Positions 1-9,305 of a DNA stretch of 64,000 nucleotides are shown here, in pieces. A program made the position numbers and the translations under genes. Every line of letters starts with the position of its first letter. Position 1 is the first letter of the stretch. The notes under the pieces were generated by a model. The model was not told where the DNA came from, made no database searches, and saw only the letters and a program-made list of their open reading frames with translations. Origin of the DNA: Xiheibacterium sp038325765 (GTDB lineage Bacteria > Myxococcota_A > Polyangia > Nannocystales > Nannocystaceae); the NCBI GenBank assembly GCA_038325765.1, contig JBBQJI010000035.1:1-64000 (forward strand), read 5' to 3'.

Positions 1-494
1 ACGTCGGTCTTGAACGGCAGCGTCTCGCGCCCGAGCTGCGCTGCGAGCTTCGACGCCGCGATCCGCGGCTGCGCGTCGATGATCGCCAGGGTCTCGGCCG
101 TCCACGGCGTCTTGCGGTCGAGTCGTGCCAGCGACGCCGTGATGGCCTCGATGTCGGCGGGCGCCAGCTGGTCGACCAGCGCCGACTCCACGCGATCGCC
201 GTCGCCGCCGTGGTGGAGCTCGATGCGGTACAGCTCGGTGTCGTCGTCGACGGGGCCGAGCTCGGCGATGTGCGCGAGCAGTGCCGTCCGCGATTCGAAC
301 CCCGAGCGCCGCGCTTCTTCATCGGTGATGGCGGCGCAGGTGACCTTGCGAACGTCGTCGATCTCGAGCACGCCGATCGGGTGGCAGCGATAGCGGCCGC
401 CCACGCGCACGCGCGCCGATTGCCAGCGCCGGAACGTCAGCGTGGTCTCGCCACGCACCAGGCCGTCCCAGAACCCGCGCTTGAAGAGCAACAT
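1..494 (-). CDS. ASCH-domain protein, partial (C-terminus beyond window)
   Basis: The frame is open from the proposed start to the window edge, so the C-terminus is missing. The N-terminus reads MLLFKRGFWDGLVRGE followed by TTLTFRRW, the usual opening of ASCH domains (a PUA-like fold that binds RNA or nucleic acid), with K5 and the T-L-T-F-R-R-W stretch matching the family pattern. The later part (LDRKTPWTAETL, then a helix-rich tail) resembles the C-terminal extension of ASCH proteins that may bind DNA. Function is inferred from the family only. An in-frame ATG at 506 is possible, but the -10-like TAGCAT at 505-510 overlaps it, so the start at 494 is preferred. It lies about 30 bp after the YihY-like gene on the same strand. 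Confidence 0.7.
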   Translation of the reverse strand, partial: MLLFKRGFWDGLVRGETTLTFRRWQSARVRVGGRYRCHPIGVLEIDDVRKVTCAAITDEEARRSGFESRTALLAHIAELGPVDDDTELYRIELHHGGDGDRVESALVDQLAPADIEAITASLARLDRKTPWTAETLAIIDAQPRIAASKLAAQLGRETLPFKTD

Positions 495-504
495 TGGTCG
501 CCGC

Positions 505-510
505 ATGCTA
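505..510 (-). promoter_or_regulatory. Putative -10 element (TAGCAT) for ASCH gene
   Basis: TAGCAT inside TGCTAGCATG lies 10 bp before the preferred ATG at 494, which would give a leader of only a few nucleotides. The same ten bases occur before the YihY-like gene at 1507-1516. No clear -35 element is visible. Confidence 0.35.
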
Positions 511-524
511 GCAGGCGGGCGGCG

Positions 525-1505
525 TCACGGCGGAGCATCACCGGCCGGCGGCGCCACGCTGCTGCCGGCCCGCGGCGGCTCGTACCACCGCCGACCCGTC
601 GACGCCGCGAGCTCGAGTTCGGCGATGATCTGCGCCCCGAGCAGCAAGATGATCGCGGCCACCTCGAGACCGAGCAGCAACACCACGACCGTGCCCAGCG
701 ATCCGTACACGACGTCGACCAGCGACAGCGTCGCGAAGTACCAGACCATCCCCGATCGCACCGCCTCCCACAGCAGCGAGGCGATGAGACCACCGAGCAG
801 GGCCCGACGTGGTCGCACGTGGGTCGTAGGCATCACCCAGTAGAACGAGGCGAGCAGCAGCACCAGGCCGAAGAAGGCGAGCAACTTGACCATCGGCACG
901 GCCGTGTCGGCGCCGATCGAGCGTCCGAACAGACGCAGACCGTGGGGCGGGAGCGCGTCGAAGGCGACCATCACCAAGGTCAGCGCCAAGATGCCGACGC
1001 CGATGAGCAGCACGTAGGCCAGCGGCAGCACGAAGCCACGGAAGCGTTGTACGGCGCGGACCCGGCGGTTGCGGTGGAAGACCATCGCGAACGCGTCGTC
1101 GAGCATGCGAAAGGCAATCGCCGCGAAGAACAGCAGCCCCGCGAAGCCGACCACACCGACGGTGGCGCGACGTTCCACGAACGCGGCGAACGCCTCGGTG
1201 ATCACGCTCGCGCGGCCGGGCAGCAGCACCGTGGCCTGGGCGTTGATGGTGCCCATCAGCGCGTCGTAGTCGACGATCGTCGACAGCACCACGACGAGCA
1301 ACGCGAACAGCGGCACGATCGACAGCAGGGTGTTGTAGCCGAGCGCGCCGGCGAGCAAAAAACCGCGGTTGTGGCGGAACTCCTGCAGCACCCGCCATCC
1401 GAACGCGAACGTCCGCGTCGTACCCAGCCAGATCCGCGAGGGGACCCGGACCCTCGTCGGCTCGGGGTGCGTCGGGGCGCCGGGCGGCGCTGAGAGGACG
1501 GACAC
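525..1505 (-). CDS. YihY/BrkB family inner-membrane protein
   Basis: A 326-residue protein with about six hydrophobic segments spread along its length. It has the family opening EFRHNRGFLLAGALGYNTLLSIVPLFALL, shown here by the key words RNRG-like, GALGYNT and LSIVPL. The central part contains FRMLDDAFAMVF and the C-terminus SLLWEAVRSGMVWY, both typical of the YihY/UPF0761 family (formerly annotated as ribonuclease BN). The precise function is unknown; an envelope or transport role is inferred. The start is GTG because an in-frame TGA lies just upstream and a TAGCAT hexamer lies 5 bp upstream, suggesting a leaderless mRNA. The last about 25 residues are Ala/Pro-rich and cytoplasmic. Confidence 0.85.
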   Translation of the reverse strand: MSVLSAPPGAPTHPEPTRVRVPSRIWLGTTRTFAFGWRVLQEFRHNRGFLLAGALGYNTLLSIVPLFALLVVVLSTIVDYDALMGTINAQATVLLPGRASVITEAFAAFVERRATVGVVGFAGLLFFAAIAFRMLDDAFAMVFHRNRRVRAVQRFRGFVLPLAYVLLIGVGILALTLVMVAFDALPPHGLRLFGRSIGADTAVPMVKLLAFFGLVLLLASFYWVMPTTHVRPRRALLGGLIASLLWEAVRSGMVWYFATLSLVDVVYGSLGTVVVLLLGLEVAAIILLLGAQIIAELELAASTGRRWYEPPRAGSSVAPPAGDAPP

Positions 1506-1510
1506 GCATC

Positions 1511-1516
1511 ATGCTA
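1511..1516 (-). promoter_or_regulatory. Putative -10 element (TAGCAT) for YihY-like gene
   Basis: TAGCAT ends 5 bp before the GTG start, so the predicted transcription start falls on or next to the start codon. Same local sequence as before the ASCH gene. Confidence 0.35.
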
Positions 1517-1668
1517 GCAGCCCTCTGTGTCACCGCCCGTTCTCGGCAGCCGACGGGGGCCCGGTGCGCGGTCCAGGCCCATCGACGCGCCCCGCGCCTC
1601 AGGCGTCGGCCTCGGCGCGACGGCGATCGTGCTCCTGCCAGCGTGATCGCGGCGACGGTGCCGAATAC

Positions 1669-3459
1669 TCACACGTGCAGGCCGACGGCGCGCATCAGCG
1701 CCAGCGCATTGCTGGTCTGGACGATGCCCTCGCGCACGCGATAATCGAACACCAGCCGCTCGCCGTCGAGGGTGTCGCAGAAATGAACGTTGCGCACGCG
1801 GGGCGCATCGGGCTCGACATCGGTGGCCAGGGCCAGATCGTGCGTGGTCATCATGCCGATCGCGCCGGCATCCAGCAGGCGCTGCAGCACGGCCCGCGCG
1901 CCCACCCTGCGATCGTGCGAGTTGGTGCCGTGCAGCACCTCGTCGAGCAAGAAGAGCACCGGCGTGGGCGACTCGCCGAGTTCCACGATCTGGCGCAGCC
2001 GTGAGATCTCGGCGTAGAAGCGCGAGGCGCCGTCGCGCAGCGAGTCCTCGATGCGGATCGACGCGCCGATCTGCACCCGCGACAACCGCAGCGACCCAGC
2101 GCGCACGGGCGCGCCCGCCAGCGCCAGCGCGACGTTGACCCCAACCGTGCGCATGTAGGTGCTCTTGCCGGCCATGTTGGAGCCGCTGATCATCAAGGAG
2201 CGCGTAGTGCCGCCCAGATCGACGTCGTTGGTGACGCCGACCTCGCGCGAGAGCAGCGGATGCCCGAGGGCGGTGCCGATCACGCACGGACCGTCGTCGA
2301 TGAACTCCGGCCACACGTCGTCCGGCTGCTCGAAGGCGCGGGCCGCGAGCGCGCCCAGGGCCTCGAGCTCGCCGAGCGCGGCGAACCACCGCCGGATCTC
2401 GGCGCCGTGGCACAACCGCCAGCGCTCGATCGCGAGGGCGAAGTGCTCGGGCCAGCACAGAAGCCATGCCACGATCGCGAAGAGCTGGCTGCGCTGCAGC
2501 TGCATCCACTCGAAGCGGCGCCGCAGCGCGCCGATCCGCGCCGACGCGGCGTGATCGCCCCGGACGAGCGCTGCCTGCAGCGCGACCAACGACGGTGCCG
2601 ACACCGCCTCGGCCTCGAGCCGTGCGATGAGCTCCGCGACCACCGCGAGCTCCCTCGCCGGGCGCTCGATCGCCGCCGCGGTCAGGGCCGTGAAGCCATG
2701 CGCGAGCCGGTGGACCCCCGCGGTGGCCGCGGTCGCCACGATCGCCGGCCACAGCGGCAGGACCTCGAGGACCCACAGCGACCACGTCGCGATCACGCAC
2801 GGCGGCAGCGCCCAGGACAGCGCGGCGATGCGCCGCCGCGCGGACGGGTCGAGTCGCGCGGGCGCCTCCCCCCACCGCGACAGCGCCTCGGGGTCGACCT
2901 CGGCCCGCACCGCCGCGCCCACACCGGCGAGATCCTCGCGCAGCGCGACGTTCGGTGTCAGCTCGATCACCGCGGCGCGTCGGCGCATCAACGTGGCGGG
3001 GTCCGAGGGCGCCAGCAGCCACGCGGCGAGGGTGCGTTCGCCGGCAGCGGTGCGGGCGGTGCAAAGCATCTCGAAGATCGATCCGGCACCGAACAGATCC
3101 AGATCCCGCGCGTACGGATGATCGGCGGCGACCAGATCGGTGCGGGCGTTGCCGCGTCCGGCCCACGTGCCGGCGATGCGGGCGAGGCCGTCATCATGGT
3201 GGGCGACGCCGCGGGCGGCACGATCCATCTGCCGGTGGGCTCGCTCGTGCAGGACCACGAGCCCCAGAAAGGCCATGATCGGCACCGACGACCACACCGC
3301 GGCGAGGTGGCCAGCCCACGCCGCCCACACCGCCGCGGCGATTGCAGCGAAGCCCACCAGCCGCCCCCGCGCCAGACGATCGGAGCGTTGTTGGGCGAGG
3401 GCGCCGGCGTGGACGCAGCGCGCGCGCGCGGCCTGGTAGATCTCGCACGGCGACGCCAT
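1669..3459 (-). CDS. Membrane-associated MutS-like ATPase
   Basis: A 596-residue protein with the C-terminal ABC-type ATPase domain of the MutS family. The Walker A region reads SGSNMAGKST (about residue 425), Walker B is FLLDEVLHGTNS (about residue 500) and the His switch is MMTTHDLALA. The mismatch-binding and connector domains of true MutS are absent. Instead there are hydrophobic segments near residues 30-80 and again near 220-265, so the protein is probably membrane-bound. Such MutS-like proteins occur in several phyla and their substrate is not known. The start at 3459 (MASPCEIYQ) follows an AAGG-containing ribosome site; an upstream in-frame start at 3528 is less likely. Role in mismatch repair is doubtful. 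Confidence 0.8.
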   Translation of the reverse strand: MASPCEIYQAARARCVHAGALAQQRSDRLARGRLVGFAAIAAAVWAAWAGHLAAVWSSVPIMAFLGLVVLHERAHRQMDRAARGVAHHDDGLARIAGTWAGRGNARTDLVAADHPYARDLDLFGAGSIFEMLCTARTAAGERTLAAWLLAPSDPATLMRRRAAVIELTPNVALREDLAGVGAAVRAEVDPEALSRWGEAPARLDPSARRRIAALSWALPPCVIATWSLWVLEVLPLWPAIVATAATAGVHRLAHGFTALTAAAIERPARELAVVAELIARLEAEAVSAPSLVALQAALVRGDHAASARIGALRRRFEWMQLQRSQLFAIVAWLLCWPEHFALAIERWRLCHGAEIRRWFAALGELEALGALAARAFEQPDDVWPEFIDDGPCVIGTALGHPLLSREVGVTNDVDLGGTTRSLMISGSNMAGKSTYMRTVGVNVALALAGAPVRAGSLRLSRVQIGASIRIEDSLRDGASRFYAEISRLRQIVELGESPTPVLFLLDEVLHGTNSHDRRVGARAVLQRLLDAGAIGMMTTHDLALATDVEPDAPRVRNVHFCDTLDGERLVFDYRVREGIVQTSNALALMRAVGLHV

Positions 3460-3616
3460 GTCGGCGGACCTTAGCACCACGCCCGCAACAGGGTCCGGTG
3501 GCGTGCGAGGCCCGTGGGTCCCGGCCAACGTCGCGTCACCCTCTTCGCCGGTCTACGATCCACGCGTCACCGCGATCGAGAGTGGATACGGGGGTCGTGG
3601 CTTCGCCGCTCACCGA

Positions 3617-3655
3617 GATCGTCGCCCTAGATCGTCGCCCTAGATCGTCGCGTCA
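3617..3655. repeat. 13-bp tandem repeat, 3 copies
   Basis: The unit GATCGTCGCCCTA occurs twice exactly and a third time with two changes at its end. It lies in the 267-bp gap between the MutS-like gene and the divergent lipoprotein gene, which otherwise holds only a -10-like hexamer. Confidence 0.8.
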
Positions 3656-3713
3656 TCGCTGGACATGGGCGTCGTGACGGTATCACGGCGCCGCGCCTAG
3701 GCCGGCGCTCTGC

Positions 3714-3719
3714 TATCGT
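3714..3719 (+). promoter_or_regulatory. Putative -10 element (TATCGT)
   Basis: TATCGT within TGCTATCGTG ends 7 bp before the ATG at 3727, consistent with a leaderless transcript of the lipoprotein gene. Confidence 0.35.
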
Positions 3720-3726
3720 GAACGCG

Positions 3727-4341
3727 ATGTCCGTCGCGGAACCGCTGACCCGTCGCATCGCCCTACACCGTTACGCTGCGATCATCTCGGTGCTCTGCGC
3801 CTGCGAGTTCAGCCCCCTCGATCCACCCGCCGATTTCCGCACCGGCGTCTACGCCGTCTCCGTCACCGTCGACGATGGTTGCGGCCAGATCGACGTCCCC
3901 AACGAGCCGCTCAACTGCCGCGCGGGCCTCGATCTCGCCGACGACGGCGCCCTCCTGGTCGCCTGGCCCGAGGTCGACCGCGCGACGTACATCGTGCACG
4001 ACGGCGCCCTCACCAACGTGGCCGAGGCCCCTGTGCTGCGGTGGTCGACCAGCGGCACCGAGCCCTCCACCGTCTGCGATGGCGCCGCTCTGCGCTGGAT
4101 CGTGTCGCTCAGCAACGACGGTGTCGGCGCCCTGTCCGGGTCGCTGCGCAACAGCTGGACCGGCGTCGACGGGTGCCCCGTCACCGTCGCAATGCCGACC
4201 GCCGAATGCAACACGGTGTTCGCCTACCGCTACACGCTCGAGGAGTCGTGCGAGGCGCCGTGCACCCTGGAGAACGAGGACACAGCGCCGGCCCCGGGCG
4301 AGCCCTACGACTGCGGACTGACGCGCTGCGTGTGTCCGTGA
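3727..4341 (+). CDS. Hypothetical lipoprotein
   Basis: A protein of 204 residues with a positively charged N-terminus, a hydrophobic stretch and a lipobox ending LCAC-E, so it should be a lipid-anchored exported protein. The mature part is rich in acidic residues and carries about ten cysteines, including a C-terminal cluster (EESCEAPCTL and CGLTRCVC) that suggests disulfides outside the cytoplasm. I recognise no catalytic motif or named family. ATG 3727 is chosen over the in-frame GTG at 3718 because the -10-like hexamer overlaps the latter. Divergent from the MutS-like gene. Confidence 0.7.
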   Translation: MSVAEPLTRRIALHRYAAIISVLCACEFSPLDPPADFRTGVYAVSVTVDDGCGQIDVPNEPLNCRAGLDLADDGALLVAWPEVDRATYIVHDGALTNVAEAPVLRWSTSGTEPSTVCDGAALRWIVSLSNDGVGALSGSLRNSWTGVDGCPVTVAMPTAECNTVFAYRYTLEESCEAPCTLENEDTAPAPGEPYDCGLTRCVCP

Positions 4342-4357
4342 TCGACGCGGACGCGCG

Positions 4358-4482
4358 TCACGCCTCCGGCGGCGAGTCCCAGTCCGTGACGTCCTCGCCC
4401 TTCTCGCGCGACAGGATGTCGATCGCCGCCGCGGCCCCGTCGTGCCCGAGCAGGTGCGGAAGAGCTGCGGGCCGATTTCCTC
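4358..4482 (-). pseudogene. Remnant of a lipoprotein gene related to 5871-6578
   Basis: On the minus strand this stretch encodes IGPQLFRTCSGT, nearly the same as IGLQVFRTCSGT in the lipoprotein at 5871-6578, but the frame is broken. Directly after it, another frame encodes a coding-like tail, DILSREKGEDVTDWD then SPPEA and a stop at 4358. No start codon or ribosome site is available and stops lie just upstream. It appears to be a decayed fragment or chimera of two former coding ends. The surrounding gap 4342-4601 holds nothing else recognisable. Confidence 0.5.
4442..4476 (+). repeat. 35-bp direct repeat, left copy
   Basis: Matches 6007-6041 at 33 of 35 positions in the same orientation, including 22 identical bases at the start. 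The two copies bracket the von Willebrand gene at 4602-5804. Confidence 0.85.
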
Positions 4483-4601
4483 GCGTTTTCGCGCGGTGGT
4501 GTCTGCGTAGTTCGCCTGACTACGCGGATTTCCAAGTCCTCGAGGCGCTTTCCCTCGGGGGTCGGGAGTCGTAAGACATATGCGTCCACAGGGGGGCATG
4601 T

Positions 4602-5804
4602 ATGCAAAAAGCTTCACTCATCGCGCTCAGCTTCGTTCTCGCCTGCGGCGCATCCGCCGAGGAGGATCAGGGCACCCAGTCCGGCTCGATCGGCTCGGCC
4701 GACGAGACCACCGCGGATCCCGACGCGACCACCGATGCGTCGGTCTCGCAGGGGGACGAGAGCTCCAGCGGCGACGCCAGCGACTCGATGGACGAGAGCT
4801 CGTCGGGCGCCGAGGCGTCGTCCTCGAGCGGCAGCGGCGAGTCGTGCATGCAGGCCGACTATGATTTCGTCCTGCAGCCGACGCCGCCCAACGTCGTGCT
4901 CGTGCTCGACAAGTCGCGCAGCATGAGCAACCTCTGGGACCACGACAACGACGCGGCGACCGGGACCATCTCGCGCTGGCACAGCCTCTACAACGTCGTC
5001 GAGTCGCTCACCGCAGAGTTCGGCGGCCGCATGAATTTCGGCGCGCAGCTGTTCCCATCGGCGTCGGCCTATCTCGACGAGCCGACCAACGCGTTCTCGT
5101 GCCTCGTCGAGCCCGAGCCCGAGGTCGCCGTGGGGGCCGACACCGCGGCGGCGATCCTCGGCGCGATGCCGCCTGCAGACGACTTCTCGATCTCCGGCGG
5201 CACGCCGGCGGTCGCGGGCATCAGCAGCGCGCTCTCGCATCTGCTCACGCTGCCGGCCGAGGCCCCACGCGTCATCTTGCTCATCACCGACGGCGCGGCG
5301 AACTGCAGCGCCGATGAGGCCCCCGGCGACACGTTGTTCGTCTACGACGATCAGACCCGGGCCGTCGTCGCGCAGGCCTGGGAGGACCACGCGATCCCGA
5401 CCTACGTCGTCGGCATCAACATCCTCGACGCGCTGGGGAACAAGCCAGCCGTGAACCCCTACGAGGCGCTTGGCGAGGTCGCGGACGCCGGCGGGGTCGC
5501 GGCCCAGGGCGCCGATCAGTTCTACAACTCGTTCAACGAGATCGAGCTGGTCGAGGCGCTCGACGTCGTGGCCAACCAGATCGAGTGCACCATCGTTCTG
5601 CAGGACGAGCCGCAGTTCCCGGACCACGTCGACGTCTCGGTCGACGGTCAGCCGTGGGCCGCGCTCGACGGATGCGAGGGGCAAGACGGGTGGATGTACA
5701 CGGCGCCTGCTGGCCCGTTCAACGCCGTGCGCCTGTGCGGAGCCGCGTGCGAGGCCCTCCAAGGCGGCGGCACGGTCGAGGTCGACTTCAACTGCCCGGC
5801 GTGA
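4602..5804 (+). CDS. von Willebrand factor A domain lipoprotein
   Basis: A 400-residue exported lipoprotein. The signal peptide ends in the lipobox VLAC-G and is followed by an Asp/Ser/Glu-rich spacer to about residue 80. A vWA domain follows: the metal-ion site D-K-S-R-S sits in VVLVLDKSRSMSN (about residue 100) and LLITDGAAN (about residue 226) supplies the second strand. The C-terminal part has paired cysteines and may form an extra beta domain. vWA domains bind protein ligands through a divalent cation, so a cell-surface adhesion or assembly role is likely. The ATG follows a clear AGGGGGG ribosome site. The gene is bracketed by 35-bp direct repeats. Confidence 0.85.
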   Translation: MQKASLIALSFVLACGASAEEDQGTQSGSIGSADETTADPDATTDASVSQGDESSSGDASDSMDESSSGAEASSSSGSGESCMQADYDFVLQPTPPNVVLVLDKSRSMSNLWDHDNDAATGTISRWHSLYNVVESLTAEFGGRMNFGAQLFPSASAYLDEPTNAFSCLVEPEPEVAVGADTAAAILGAMPPADDFSISGGTPAVAGISSALSHLLTLPAEAPRVILLITDGAANCSADEAPGDTLFVYDDQTRAVVAQAWEDHAIPTYVVGINILDALGNKPAVNPYEALGEVADAGGVAAQGADQFYNSFNEIELVEALDVVANQIECTIVLQDEPQFPDHVDVSVDGQPWAALDGCEGQDGWMYTAPAGPFNAVRLCGAACEALQGGGTVEVDFNCPA

Positions 5805-5870
5805 CCGCTCGGCGTCAGCCGCACCAACGCGCGACGTTCTCATCTCGACGCCGCAGCTGGCAGCGCGGGA

Positions 5871-6578
5871 TCAGTCGGTCATCACGATCTCTGCGGCGGT
5901 CTGCTCCGGATAGTCGATCTCGACCGCGAACGTGATCGGATAGCCGAGCTGCGATCCTCCCGAGAGCAGGCAGACGCCGCTCTCGGAAGGCCCGTCGCAC
6001 TCGCAGGTGCCCGAGCAGGTGCGGAAGACCTGCAGGCCGATCTGATAGCGACCCGCGGGCGCCGTGTCTCTGCGCTGGCAGGTGCTGTCGCACGCCGCGC
6101 CCGAGGCGCAGCCCGCGGGCATTTCCAGCGGCACCAGCCAGGTGCCGGGCCACACGTCCTGCCCGATCCCGCCGGCGTCGAAGCGGCCCGAGGACGGCAC
6201 GCCGCAGTCGGGGCACGATGGGCTGCAGCTGTCGGCCGCCATGAAGTCGTCGCACAGCGACGGGCCGCAGTGCTCGAGGATGTAGGGCGCCGGCGTGCCC
6301 TCGGGCAGCTGGATGACCTCGAAGCCGATGCTTCCGCCGCAGCCGTGCGGGTCGAAGTACACCGGGGTCGTGCCGGTGTGGCGGATCGCGATCGTCACCG
6401 GCGGACCGCTCTCGTCCGTCGATCGAAACTCCTTGCAGTTGGGCGCCGTCCCCTCGTCGGCGCTCGCCTGGGTGGTCGCGACGTCCGTCTGCAGGCCGTC
6501 GTCGTCGGTCGAGGATCCCGAGCCACACGCGAGCAGGACGCACAGGGCGAGCGGGACGGGCCGGGCGATCGGACGCAT
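5871..6578 (-). CDS. Hypothetical Cys-rich lipoprotein
   Basis: A 235-residue protein with signal peptide MRPIARPVPLALCVLLAC and lipobox LLAC-G, followed by an acidic Ser/Thr/Asp spacer. The mature domain has about 16 cysteines, including CSPSCPDCG and RTCSGTCECDG, and a Gly/Pro-rich beta-like composition. I do not recognise a named family, but part of it (IGLQVFRTCSGT) recurs as a broken fragment at 4442-4476, which shows that this gene type has been duplicated locally. The start at 6578 is chosen because the upstream extension lacks coding character and crosses a tandem repeat. Convergent with the vWA gene. Confidence 0.7.
   Translation of the reverse strand: MRPIARPVPLALCVLLACGSGSSTDDDGLQTDVATTQASADEGTAPNCKEFRSTDESGPPVTIAIRHTGTTPVYFDPHGCGGSIGFEVIQLPEGTPAPYILEHCGPSLCDDFMAADSCSPSCPDCGVPSSGRFDAGGIGQDVWPGTWLVPLEMPAGCASGAACDSTCQRRDTAPAGRYQIGLQVFRTCSGTCECDGPSESGVCLLSGGSQLGYPITFAVEIDYPEQTAAEIVMTD
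6007..6041 (+). repeat. 35-bp direct repeat, right copy
   Basis: Lies inside the lipoprotein gene 5871-6578 and matches 4442-4476 at 33 of 35 positions. Confidence 0.85.
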
Positions 6579-6694
6579 GGGGAGCTCACCATACCAGCGG
6601 TCGGCTGCGGTGACGTCGCGGCTGAACCGCGCCGCGCGCACGGGCGGCGCCAAGCCGGTGGTCCCGGGGCGCTCACCACCGCGCACCGGTGGTA

Positions 6695-6742
6695 ACGATG
6701 CGCACCGGCGACGATGCGCACCGGCGACGATGCGCACCGGGG
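6695..6742. repeat. 16-bp tandem repeat, 3 copies
   Basis: The unit ACGATGCGCACCGGCG is present three times head to tail, the last copy with one change, between the lipoprotein gene and the end of the Hsp70-like gene. The rest of this 184-bp gap holds nothing I can identify. Confidence 0.85.
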
Positions 6743-6762
6743 ATGACGACGCTGGCGGCTCC

Positions 6763-8568
<1,806 letters not shown>

Positions 8569-8576
8569 GGTCGCGC

Positions 8577-9146
8577 TCACGCCTTGCCCAGCTCGACCTC
8601 GGCCGGGGCGATGATCCTGGGGTCGTGGCCGGCGGTCGTGCTCGGCAGCTTGACCGACTCGACCCGCCAACCGTGGTGCGCGAGGCTGCCGCGGTAGGGC
8701 GGCTCGCCGACAACGTTGCCGGTCACGCGCACGCGCGCCGCATCGTAGCCGACGGGCAGCTCGATGCTCGCGCCCTCGGCCTCGGTGCGGACCGGACGCA
8801 GCTCGAAGTACTGCTTCATCGCCCGCGCGCAGCCCTCGTGGACCACACGCGCCGCCGCGCCGATATCGGCGTCGGAGAAGCCGGCCATGTCCTCGGTCAG
8901 GAAATCGACGAGCCGACCCTCGCGCTGGAGCAGCGCGAGCACCTGGAGCGCCGCGGTGTGATCAGGCGCCGCGATCACCTCTGCCTCGCGGGTCTCGACG
9001 GCAGGCGCAGGCCGCACCGTGGTCGCCGGCAGCGGCGGCGGAGCATCGAGGGCAGCGATACGCCGCGCGCTCTCGCCGTCGAACAGCAGGCGCCAGGGCA
9101 AGACGAAGGCGAGCCACAGGCGCGCCAGAAATCCGAGTGGTTCCAC
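8577..9146 (-). CDS. DUF2760 domain protein, Hsp70 partner
   Basis: A 189-residue protein with an N-terminal hydrophobic segment (LARLWLAFVLPWRLLF) and a C-terminal DUF2760 domain, recognised from LLQREGRLVDFLTEDM, the helix ending VHEGCARAMKQYF and the closing YRGSLAHHGWR. DUF2760 genes are commonly found directly upstream of an Hsp70-like gene, exactly as here, so this is likely a membrane-bound partner or adaptor of the chaperone. The function is not established. The GTG start at 9146 is set by a perfect GGAGG ribosome site 8 bp upstream; the longer open frame (to 9272) has no such site. Confidence 0.85.
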   Translation of the reverse strand: MEPLGFLARLWLAFVLPWRLLFDGESARRIAALDAPPPLPATTVRPAPAVETREAEVIAAPDHTAALQVLALLQREGRLVDFLTEDMAGFSDADIGAAARVVHEGCARAMKQYFELRPVRTEAEGASIELPVGYDAARVRVTGNVVGEPPYRGSLAHHGWRVESVKLPSTTAGHDPRIIAPAEVELGKA

Positions 9147-9154
9147 GTCCGTGA

Positions 9155-9159
9155 CCTCC
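9155..9159 (-). promoter_or_regulatory. Ribosome binding site deciding DUF2760 start
   Basis: GGAGG on the minus strand, 8 bp before the GTG at 9146. It fixes the start about 42 codons inside the longest open frame. Confidence 0.65.
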
Positions 9160-9305
9160 ACGATGGCGGGGTGATAGCGCACCGGGTGGCGTCTTGTCGA
9201 AGACGTGGCGCGGATGGCCGACGCGCGCGCACAACCGAGGACTGCGCGCAGCGGGGGGTAACGCCGCGACACGCGCGCGCGGCCGCGGCGGGGGGTGAGC
9301 AGGCG

